From: Betaproteobacteria bacterium
GTDB lineage: Bacteria; Pseudomonadota; Gammaproteobacteria; Burkholderiales; Burkholderiaceae_C
Direction of reading: 5' to 3'
DNA: 64,000 nucleotides
Assembly: GCA_016704535.1 (NCBI GenBank)
Contig: JADIZZ010000014.1
Span: 17,691 to 81,690, forward strand
The position numbers and the translations under genes were made by a program. The notes beneath the pieces are model-generated. The model was given only the letters and a program-made list of their open reading frames with translations, made no database searches and was not told where the DNA came from. Of the stretch, positions 1 to 7,055 are shown piece by piece (within the stretch, counting starts at the first letter, position 1; the number at the start of each line of letters is the position of its first letter).

Positions 1-23
1 CGGCTGAGCGCCAGGGTGGAGCG
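1..23. other. Window edge, no feature
   Basis: These bases lie just downstream of the first gene, which reads on the minus strand. Nothing can be recognised here. Confidence 0.5.
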
Positions 24-653
24 TCAGAACCTGATCGTGCCCGGCTGGGGCGCCTCGGGTACCGGGGGCGGCGGAGCCGGTGTGGGCGCCGGGCGTGCCG
101 CGGGGCTGGCAACGACGGCGCGCTGCACCAGGGGTGAGGGCACCGCTGCCGGCCAGGTTCGCGGGAGTTTCGATTCCTTGGGGTAGCCGGCAGCGTCGAG
201 GTAGCTGGCCCAGTCGGCTTCCGAGAAGCCGCGCAGCGGCTGCGCGCCGATAGTCAGCGCCGGTACGGTGCGCCCGCCGATCAGGCGCTCCAGCGCCTGC
301 ACGTCGTCTTCGGTAGCGACGGTGCGCTCGGCGTAGGGCACGCCGCGCTTCTGCAGCAGCTTGCGGCCGTCGTCACAGGGCGCGCATTCGGCCGAGGTGT
401 AGAGCATGACCGGGTAGCGCGCCGCGGCCTGGCGCAGTTCGATCGGCAAACCGACCTCGGCAACGGCCGCGGCGGGCGCGTTGCGCCCGATCGGCGTGAT
501 GCGCATGCTGCCCTCGAAGGGTGGCCGGTCGGTGTAGGTCACGCTGCCGTCGGGCGCCACCACTTTGTACTGGGACCATGCCGACAGGCTGGCAAGGGTC
601 AGCCACGCCAGGGCGGCAAGCCGGAGGAGCGGGCGCAAGGTCGTCGGCTTCAT
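24..653 (-). CDS. DUF4124 and glutaredoxin-like exported protein
   Basis: Predicted 209-residue exported protein, probably a thiol-disulfide protein of the envelope. The N-terminus is a signal peptide (basic MKPTTLRP, then a Leu/Ala-rich core ending near ASLSAWS). A DUF4124-like segment follows (YKVVAPDGSVTYTDRPP), then a glutaredoxin/thioredoxin-like domain with a CxxC motif (AECAPCDDG) and the cis-proline TVPAL. The tail is Pro/Ala-rich and probably disordered. I chose the ATG at 653 rather than one eight codons upstream because it leaves a compact signal peptide. The DUF4124-glutaredoxin pairing is familiar in Burkholderiales. The substrate is unknown. Confidence 0.82.
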   Translation of the reverse strand: MKPTTLRPLLRLAALAWLTLASLSAWSQYKVVAPDGSVTYTDRPPFEGSMRITPIGRNAPAAAVAEVGLPIELRQAAARYPVMLYTSAECAPCDDGRKLLQKRGVPYAERTVATEDDVQALERLIGGRTVPALTIGAQPLRGFSEADWASYLDAAGYPKESKLPRTWPAAVPSPLVQRAVVASPAARPAPTPAPPPPVPEAPQPGTIRF

Positions 654-708
654 GGGGTGGGCAAGGCGCCAGAACAAGCCTCGAATCTAGCCGACCCGCG
701 GGCCGATC

Positions 709-2736
709 TCAAGTGAGACCTTGGTGGCGCAGCAGAGCCTCGAGCTCCGGCTCGCGGCCGCGGAAGGCGCGGAAGCTCTCGATGGCCGGTCGGCTTCCGC
801 CGACCTCGAGCACGTGTTCCCTGAAACGTCGACCGGTTGCGGCGTCGAAGATGCCGGCTTCCTCGAAGGCGCTGTAGGCGTCTGCCGACAGCACCTCGGC
901 CCAGGCGTAACCGTAGTACCCGGCAGCGTAGCCCCCGTCGAAGAGGTGGCCGAAGCTGTGTGGGTAGCGCAGGAAGTCGGGGGCGCGCATCGGTTGCAGC
1001 TCCGCGTTGACCTCATCGCAGACCAGACGCAGGCGGCCAGCCGCGGCGGCCTCGCTGTGCAGCCGCATGTCGAAAAGCGAAAACTCGCATTGGCGCAGCA
1101 GGTGCAGCCCGGTGCCGAAGTGGCGCGCTGCGACCATGCGTTCGAAAAGCTCACGCGGCAGCGCCTGGCCGGTCTCTACGTGGCGCGTCAGGTCTTGCAG
1201 CACCTCCCATTCCCAGCAGAAGTTCTCCATGAACTGGCTGGGCAGTTCCACGGCATCCCACTCGACGCCCGAGATGCCCGACACGCCCAGTTCGTCCACC
1301 TGCGTGAGCATGTGGTGCAGGCCGTGGCCGAACTCGTGGAAGAGCGTGATGACGTCGTCGTGCGTCAGCAGCGCCGGCTGACCTCCGACAGGCGGCGCGT
1401 AGTTGCAGATGAGGTGTGCCACCGGCAGCTGCAGATGGCCCTCTGGGCGGCGCCAACGTGCACGGCTGTCGTCCATCCAGGCGCCCGACTGCTTGCCGGC
1501 GCGGGCGTAGGGATCGAGATAGAAAGCCGCCACCGGGGTGCTGCCTCGCCAGACGCGGAAGAAGCGCACGCTCTCGTGCCAGACCGGCGCCGCCTCGGGG
1601 CGGATGGCCACTTCGAACAGTGTCTCGACCAGCCCGAACAGGCCCTGAAGCACCGCGGGCTCCGTGAAGTACCGTTTCACCTCCTGGCTGCTGAAGTCGT
1701 AGCGCGCCTGTTTCAGCTTCTCGGCGACGAAATGGCGGTCCCAGGCCTGCATGTCTGGCAGGCCGAGTTCGCTCGACGCGTACTCGCGCAGTTCGGCCAG
1801 TTCGCGCTCGGCGGCGGGGCGGGCGCGCCGTGCGAGGTCGCGCACGAAGGCCAGCACCTCGTCGGGCGTGCCAGCCATCTTGGGCACCAGCGCCAGATGG
1901 GCGAAGCTGGGGTGTCCCAGCAGCGCGGCTTCCTCGGCACGCAGTTCCAGCAGTTCGCGCATCAGTTCGGTGTTGTCGAGCTCGGCAGGGCCGATGTCGC
2001 TGGCACGGGTGCTGTAGGCGCGGTAGAGCTGCTCGCGCAGGATGCGATTGCCGGCGTACTGCATCAGCGGGATGTAGCAGGGCGCCTGCAACGTCAGCCG
2101 GCAGCCAGGCACGCCGGCGGTCGCGGCCGCGTCCCGCGCGGCTTGGCGCACATCGTCGGGAACGCCTTCGAGCAGGGCCTCGTCGACATCCAGCTTGAAG
2201 GCATCGGTGGCGTCGAGCACATGGTCGCCAAAGGCCTTGGACAGCGCGCTGCAGCGCTCCTGGATGGCTGCGTAGCGCGCGCGCTGTGCTCCCTGAAGAT
2301 CCGCTCCGCCGAGCACGAAGTCGCGCAGCGTGTCGGACAGCGCCTTCCTCTGTGCAGGCTTCATCTCCGCAGCAGCCGGGCTGGCGGCCACGGCCTTGTA
2401 CTTGGCGTAGAGCCGAGCATCGGCGCCCAGCCGCGTGGTGAAGTCGGTGAAGCGCGGCAGCGCCTCGGCGTGCGCGGCGCGCAGCGCGGGTGTGTCGGCC
2501 ACGGCCTGCAGGTGGTTGACGTGCGACCAGGTGCGGCGCAGCCGCTCCACGGGCACGTCGAGCACCAGCGTCAGCGTGTCGTGGTCGGCAGGCACGTCGG
2601 GGCCGACGGCGCGTTCCAGCGCCGCTTCGGCCTCGGCCAGCAGCGCATCGATGGCCGGCTTGACGTGCTCCGGGCGGATGGCCGTGAAGTCGGGCATCTC
2701 GCTGCCCTGCAGCAGCGGGTTGTCGGTGAGGGTCAT
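709..2736 (-). CDS. prlC: M3 family oligopeptidase (oligopeptidase A type)
   Basis: Cytoplasmic zinc metallopeptidase of 675 residues that degrades short peptides, including cleaved signal peptides in the E. coli homologue. The M3 zinc motif HEFGH is at about residues 467-471 (LFHEFGHGLHHML), and the third-ligand glutamate region follows in GVEWDAVELPSQ. Length matches oligopeptidase A (about 680). Its ATG overlaps the TGA of folD by four bases (ATGA), so the two are probably translationally coupled. The family is clear. The symbol prlC, as opposed to a Dcp-like paralogue, is inferred from length and motif context. Confidence 0.92.
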   Translation of the reverse strand: MTLTDNPLLQGSEMPDFTAIRPEHVKPAIDALLAEAEAALERAVGPDVPADHDTLTLVLDVPVERLRRTWSHVNHLQAVADTPALRAAHAEALPRFTDFTTRLGADARLYAKYKAVAASPAAAEMKPAQRKALSDTLRDFVLGGADLQGAQRARYAAIQERCSALSKAFGDHVLDATDAFKLDVDEALLEGVPDDVRQAARDAAATAGVPGCRLTLQAPCYIPLMQYAGNRILREQLYRAYSTRASDIGPAELDNTELMRELLELRAEEAALLGHPSFAHLALVPKMAGTPDEVLAFVRDLARRARPAAERELAELREYASSELGLPDMQAWDRHFVAEKLKQARYDFSSQEVKRYFTEPAVLQGLFGLVETLFEVAIRPEAAPVWHESVRFFRVWRGSTPVAAFYLDPYARAGKQSGAWMDDSRARWRRPEGHLQLPVAHLICNYAPPVGGQPALLTHDDVITLFHEFGHGLHHMLTQVDELGVSGISGVEWDAVELPSQFMENFCWEWEVLQDLTRHVETGQALPRELFERMVAARHFGTGLHLLRQCEFSLFDMRLHSEAAAAGRLRLVCDEVNAELQPMRAPDFLRYPHSFGHLFDGGYAAGYYGYAWAEVLSADAYSAFEEAGIFDAATGRRFREHVLEVGGSRPAIESFRAFRGREPELEALLRHQGLT

Positions 2737-3590
2737 GCCTGGGCCTCCGCAGCCTGAAGGGTGTTGACGAGCAGCATCGTGATGGTCATCGGGCCGACCC
2801 CGCCTGGCACGGGGGTGATGAACCCGGACGGCCCGAGTGCGGTGCGTACCGCCGCGAAATCGACGTCGCCGCAGAGCTTGCCTTCGTCGTTTCGGTTCAT
2901 CCCGACGTCGATGATGACCGCACCGGGCTTGACCATGTCGGCGGTCAGCGTGTTGCGTCGACCCACGGCCACCACCACCACGTCGGCCAAGCGTGTGTGC
3001 GCCCCGAGGTCGGGTGTCCCGCTGTGGCAGACCGTGACGGTGGCGTGCGCCTGCAGCAGCAGCAGCGCCATCGGCTTGCCGACGGTGTTGCTGCGGCCGA
3101 TGACCACCGCGTGCTTGCCCTTCAGCTTGACGCCGGTGCTTTCGATCAGCTTCATGCAGCCGTAGGGCGTGGCCGGACGCAGGCCGGGCAGGCCCGTCAT
3201 CAGCGCCCCCGCGCTGTGCACCGAGAAGCCGTCGACGTCCTTGGCCGTGGCGATGGCCTCGATGACCTTGTGCGGGTCGATGTGCTTGGGCACCGGCATC
3301 TGCACCAGGATGCCGTGGACTTCTGGGTCGGCATTCAAGGCCGCGATGCGCGCCAGCAGCGTGGCCTCGTCCAGCGTGGCCTCGTAGCCCTCGAGCACGG
3401 AATGGAAGCCGCACTCCTCGCAGGCCCTGACCTTGTTGCGCACGTAGACCGCGCTGGCAGGGTCGTCGCCAACGAGGATCACCGCCAGCCCGGGCCGGCG
3501 GCCGGCGGCAGTCAGCGCCGCCGCACGCGCGGCGACCTGGGTTCGAATGGTCTTCGACAGCGCAACGCCATCGATCAGTTGCGCGGTCAT
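2733..3590 (-). CDS. folD: Methylenetetrahydrofolate dehydrogenase/cyclohydrolase FolD
   Basis: Bifunctional one-carbon enzyme of 285 residues. It oxidises 5,10-methylene-THF with NADP and hydrolyses the methenyl product to 10-formyl-THF for purine and fMet-tRNA synthesis. Visible family signatures are the catalytic Tyr/Lys segment (SAVYVRNK, about 47-54), the VQMPVPKHID segment, the Rossmann motif VIGRSNTVGKP and the C-terminal PVPGGVGPMT. I start it at the ATG at 3590 (MTAQLIDG), which fits the family N-terminus, not seven codons upstream. It is followed by prlC in an ATGA overlap. Confidence 0.96.
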   Translation of the reverse strand: MTAQLIDGVALSKTIRTQVAARAAALTAAGRRPGLAVILVGDDPASAVYVRNKVRACEECGFHSVLEGYEATLDEATLLARIAALNADPEVHGILVQMPVPKHIDPHKVIEAIATAKDVDGFSVHSAGALMTGLPGLRPATPYGCMKLIESTGVKLKGKHAVVIGRSNTVGKPMALLLLQAHATVTVCHSGTPDLGAHTRLADVVVVAVGRRNTLTADMVKPGAVIIDVGMNRNDEGKLCGDVDFAAVRTALGPSGFITPVPGGVGPMTITMLLVNTLQAAEAQA

Positions 3591-3618
3591 GTCGCGTCCT
3601 GCCTCGTCCATCTGACTG

Positions 3619-3641
3619 GAGCCCCCTCTCGGAGGGGGCTC
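3619..3641 (-). terminator. Strong GC hairpin between response regulator and folD
   Basis: Perfect inverted repeat with 10-base arms (GAGCCCCCTC / GAGGGGGCTC) and a 3-base loop. It lies downstream of the response regulator and just upstream of folD, both on the minus strand. It may end the sensor/regulator transcript. No T-run follows on either strand, so it is not a canonical intrinsic terminator. Confidence 0.45.
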
Positions 3642-3701
3642 GGGGGAGCCGAATGTTCGGCGCTCGCGCGAACGCGGTGGCGGACGCGGCGAAAGATCGC
3701 T

Positions 3702-4322
3702 CTAGGCGCGTTGAGCGCCAAGAGCGATCTTGAGCAAGTCAGCCACCGTGTTCGCGTTGAGCTTTTCCATGATGTTGGCGCGGTGCGCCTCCACCGTCTT
3801 GATGCTGATGCCCAGGTCGTCGGCGATCTGCTTGTTCAGGCGACCGGCGACGATGCGCTCGAGCACCTGCGCTTCGCGCGTCGTCAGGCGCGACAGCAAA
3901 GCGTCGCGGCTGGCCTGTTCCTGGTGCTGGCTGAAGGCACTGCGCGCCTGGTCGAGCATGCGCTCCACCAGGCCCAGCAGTTCTTCTTCCTTGAAGGGCT
4001 TCTCGATGAAGTCCATCGCGCCCTTCTTCATCGTCGTCACGGCCATCGGCACGTCGCCGTGGCCGGTGATGAAGACCACCGGCAGCGGGCTGTTGCGTTC
4101 GAGCAGGCGGTCCTGCAGTTCCAGGCCGCTCATGCCGTCCATGCGGATGTCGGCGATCAGGCAGGCCACTTCACGCGGGTCGAAGCGCGACAGGAAGGAC
4201 TCCGACGAGTCGAAGCACTTGACGCGGTAGTCCTTGCCCTCGAGCAGCCATTGCAGCGAATCACGCACCGCCTCGTCGTCGTCGACGACGTAGACGGTGC
4301 CCTTCTTGGGAATCAGGCTCAT
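3702..4322 (-). CDS. FixJ/LuxR-family response regulator
   Basis: Two-component response regulator of 206 residues. The receiver domain (about 8-122) has the acidic pocket VVDDDE, the phospho-acceptor Asp58 (LIADIRMDGMSG), a switch Thr in VVFITGHGD and Lys108 (IEKPF). The C-terminal LuxR-type helix-turn-helix (about 145-200) contains LTTREAQVLERIVAGRLNK. This is the architecture of FixJ, StyR and TodT activators. It lies 33 bases downstream of the double-PAS sensor kinase on the same strand, so they form a cognate pair. The target genes are not shown directly; the pair is divergent from the pyruvate dehydrogenase operon. Confidence 0.93.
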   Translation of the reverse strand: MSLIPKKGTVYVVDDDEAVRDSLQWLLEGKDYRVKCFDSSESFLSRFDPREVACLIADIRMDGMSGLELQDRLLERNSPLPVVFITGHGDVPMAVTTMKKGAMDFIEKPFKEEELLGLVERMLDQARSAFSQHQEQASRDALLSRLTTREAQVLERIVAGRLNKQIADDLGISIKTVEAHRANIMEKLNANTVADLLKIALGAQRA

Positions 4323-4355
4323 GGGCGGGGGCGGCGTGTGAACGCGCGGCAGTGG

Positions 4356-6923
4356 TCAGGGGTTGGTCGACGCCTCGCCCTCGGCATGGGCGGCTGCAGC
4401 GTCGGCGCGCAGCGTGGTATCCACCGGCAGGGTGAACGAAAACCGGCAGCCGACGGCCTGTGGACCATTGTAGAGGTTCTGCGCCCGCATCCGGCCCCGG
4501 TGCGACTCGATGATCGAGCGGCACAGGCTCAGGCCGATGCCCAGGCCTTCGGCCTTGGTCGAGAAGAAGGCTTCGTAGAGCCGCCCGATGACCTCGTCCT
4601 TGATGCCCGGGCCCATGTCGGTGACGCTGAACTCGATCACGCCGCCTTCCTCGGGCGTGTAGCGCGGCACCACGCGCAGCTCGATGTGGCGTCGCTGCGG
4701 CGGCAGTTGCGCGCCGTCGATGGCCTCGGCGGCGTTCTTCAGCAGGTTCATCAGCACCTGCTCGACGAGGATGGGGTCGGCCATGATGGTGGGCAGGCGT
4801 TGCGCCACGTAGGTGTGGATGGCGACGTTGCGCCGGCGCAGTTCGATGCCGGCCAGTTCCACCGCGTCTTCGACGATCTCGCGCGCTTCGGTGGGCTGGC
4901 GCTGCGGCTCGCTGCGTTTGACGAAGGCGCGGATGCGGTGGATGATCTGCCCGGCACGCTCGGCCTGGCGCGAGGTCTTCTGCAGCGCCGCGATCAGGTC
5001 TTCGGGCTTGATCGATCCGGCCTTCACGCGCGAGACCATGCCGTTGCAGTAGTTGGTGATGGCCGTCAACGGCTGGTTGAGTTCGTGCGCCACCGACGAC
5101 GCCATCTCGCCCATCGTCACCAGCCGGCTCGTCACCTGCGCTTTCTCGGCCTGCGCGGCACTCTGCTCTTCGGCGCGCAGCCGCGCGGTGATGTCGGTGG
5201 CGATGAGCATCTGTGCCAGGCGGCCGTCGGTCCACTGCAGGTAGCGCGCGCGCACGTCGAACCACTTCTGCAGCGACTCGACAAAGACCTCGCTCGGGTT
5301 GACGCCGGTTTCGGTGAGTTGCTCGGTCGGCAGGCCCGACAGGCCGTCGACCTCGTCGTGTCCGTCGCCGCCGAAGGCTTCGACGCCGCCTGCGCCGCCC
5401 GCCATCTGCTGGTGGCCTGCAGGTTCATTTCCGAACCACAGCCGGTAGCTGCGGTTGGCGAACAGCAACTCGCCCTGCTGCACCGACAGCACCGACACCG
5501 AGGCGTCCAGCGCCTCGAGCACGGTGGTGAAGCGTTCGTGCGAAGCCGAGAGCTGGTCGCGGATGCGCTTGGCCTCGGTGATGTTGGTGATGCTCGTCAT
5601 CCAGCCCGTCTGCTGGCCCTTCGGGTCGATCAGCGGGCTGATGTACATGCGGGCGTCGAAGACGACGCCGTCCTTGCGCATCACCTTCACCTCGATGCCG
5701 CCGGCCGGGCTGCGGCCCTGCAGTTCCTGCTGCAGCAGGCGCGCGTTTTCCTCCAGGCGGTCGGGTGGCCAGTAGGGGTAGGGCGGCAGGCGGCCGACGA
5801 GTTCGGCCTGGCCGAAGCCCGTCATCTGGCAGAAGGCGGCGTTGACGTAGGTGACGCGACCTTCGAGGTCCATGGCGCGCATGCCGGTGGGCATGCTGTT
5901 CTCCATCGCGCGGCGGAAGTTGGTTTCCTGCACCAGCGCACCCTGGATCTGGCTGCGCCGCCTCATGTGGCGCCAGGTGCCTAGCAGCATCCACACCGTC
6001 AGCACGGACAGCGCCACCACCATCCAGAACAGGGTGTTGTTGACCAGGCCGATGCTGGTTCGCCAGCCCTGGCCACGCAGCAGCAGGCCGTTGAGCGCAG
6101 GGGTCAGCGGGGCGTCGCTGACGATGGCCGCGCGCCGGCTGGCCTCACCGGGCATCGGTGTCACGGTGGCGGCGAGCAGCTTCTGGTTCTCGTCGACGAT
6201 CGAGATCATGTGGCGCTGCGCCACGTCGGCAGGCACGAAGTGCCGCACCAGCGAATCCACCGAGTACTCGACGACAAGCACGCCGGTGAAGCTGTTTCGA
6301 TCGACCAGCGGCAGGTGCAGTTGGAAGGCGGCGGCGCCGGTGTTGTCGGTGAAGCCGCGCGAATAGGCCGGCGAACGGGTTTCGCGTGCAGCCCGGTAGG
6401 TGGTTTCGGGCTCGCTCGGCTGGCCTTCGACAGGCAGTGCCGGCTCGGGCGTGGCGCCGGCGGCGTTGAAGTTGTAGAGCAGCGCCCCGTAGGTGGCGCG
6501 CAGTTTGCGGCGGGCGTCCAGTAGGCTCAGGTGGGTGACCTCGGGCCGCTCGCGGGCAAAGGCGGCGGCCTGCTCGATGAACTCGTCGGCGCTGGTATCG
6601 CGTACGACCAGGTCGCGCGCCATGCGGATCAGCGTCTCCTGGTTCTGGATCAGACGCAGCCCGATCTGCTGCTGAGTGAGTTCCGTATCACGTTTCACCG
6701 AGGCTGTCTCGCGCTCGATTTCCTCGTTGCGCAGGTACCAGAACGCGGAAATGATGGCTGCCAGGAAGAGCAGTACCGACAGCAACGGGCCCAGCGTTGC
6801 GAAGCGGTCTTGGCGCGCAGGTGATTGGCGGCGCCACCAGCGGCCGAACAGCCGTTTTGCTGCCGGCAGCGGCGCTGCGAGCGAGGGATTGGGCGGGGGG
6901 GAGGGCGCCGAAGGAAGCGTCAT
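4356..6923 (-). CDS. Membrane PAS-domain sensor histidine kinase
   Basis: Sensor kinase of 855 residues. A first membrane helix (about 42-64, GPLLSVLLFLAAIISAFWYL) and a second (about 297-317) flank a periplasmic sensor domain of about 230 residues. Two PAS domains follow (about 335-455 and 465-580). The second carries a Gly-rich insertion (about 503-545) that breaks the usual PAS core. The HisKA box has His613 (VAHELNQPLTAITNYCNG); the HATPase has N730 (NLLKNAAEA), DMGPGI and GLGIGLSLCRSI. The kinase core resembles FixL/DctB-type enzymes. The ATG at 6923 gives a short proline-rich cytosolic start; upstream codons run into the divergent promoter region. It pairs with the FixJ-like regulator downstream. 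The ligand is unknown. Confidence 0.9.
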   Translation of the reverse strand: MTLPSAPSPPPNPSLAAPLPAAKRLFGRWWRRQSPARQDRFATLGPLLSVLLFLAAIISAFWYLRNEEIERETASVKRDTELTQQQIGLRLIQNQETLIRMARDLVVRDTSADEFIEQAAAFARERPEVTHLSLLDARRKLRATYGALLYNFNAAGATPEPALPVEGQPSEPETTYRAARETRSPAYSRGFTDNTGAAAFQLHLPLVDRNSFTGVLVVEYSVDSLVRHFVPADVAQRHMISIVDENQKLLAATVTPMPGEASRRAAIVSDAPLTPALNGLLLRGQGWRTSIGLVNNTLFWMVVALSVLTVWMLLGTWRHMRRRSQIQGALVQETNFRRAMENSMPTGMRAMDLEGRVTYVNAAFCQMTGFGQAELVGRLPPYPYWPPDRLEENARLLQQELQGRSPAGGIEVKVMRKDGVVFDARMYISPLIDPKGQQTGWMTSITNITEAKRIRDQLSASHERFTTVLEALDASVSVLSVQQGELLFANRSYRLWFGNEPAGHQQMAGGAGGVEAFGGDGHDEVDGLSGLPTEQLTETGVNPSEVFVESLQKWFDVRARYLQWTDGRLAQMLIATDITARLRAEEQSAAQAEKAQVTSRLVTMGEMASSVAHELNQPLTAITNYCNGMVSRVKAGSIKPEDLIAALQKTSRQAERAGQIIHRIRAFVKRSEPQRQPTEAREIVEDAVELAGIELRRRNVAIHTYVAQRLPTIMADPILVEQVLMNLLKNAAEAIDGAQLPPQRRHIELRVVPRYTPEEGGVIEFSVTDMGPGIKDEVIGRLYEAFFSTKAEGLGIGLSLCRSIIESHRGRMRAQNLYNGPQAVGCRFSFTLPVDTTLRADAAAAHAEGEASTNP

Positions 6924-7055
6924 CGCGGCATTATGCGAGGGCCTGCCAGGCGGGTAAGAATTTCGCATAATGAAAAGTAGAGGCACTATTTGAAATATTT
7001 TGGGTTTGTGCGACACTCGCGCCGCTCGAAAAAACACCGTCTACAGGAGACAGCC
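6924..7055. promoter_or_regulatory. Divergent control region with long inverted repeat (sensor kinase / aceE)
   Basis: This 132-bp AT-richer gap separates the sensor kinase (minus) from aceE (plus). It holds a perfect 10-base inverted repeat, CATTATGCGA at 6929-6938 and TCGCATAATG at 6963-6972, with a 24-base spacer. An AT-rich stretch (TTTGAAATATTTTGG, about 6979-6993) could carry aceE promoter elements, but I cannot place clean -35/-10 boxes. A good ribosome-binding site (CAGGAGA) precedes the aceE ATG. The repeat could bind a regulator of both transcripts; the protein is unknown. Confidence 0.5.
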
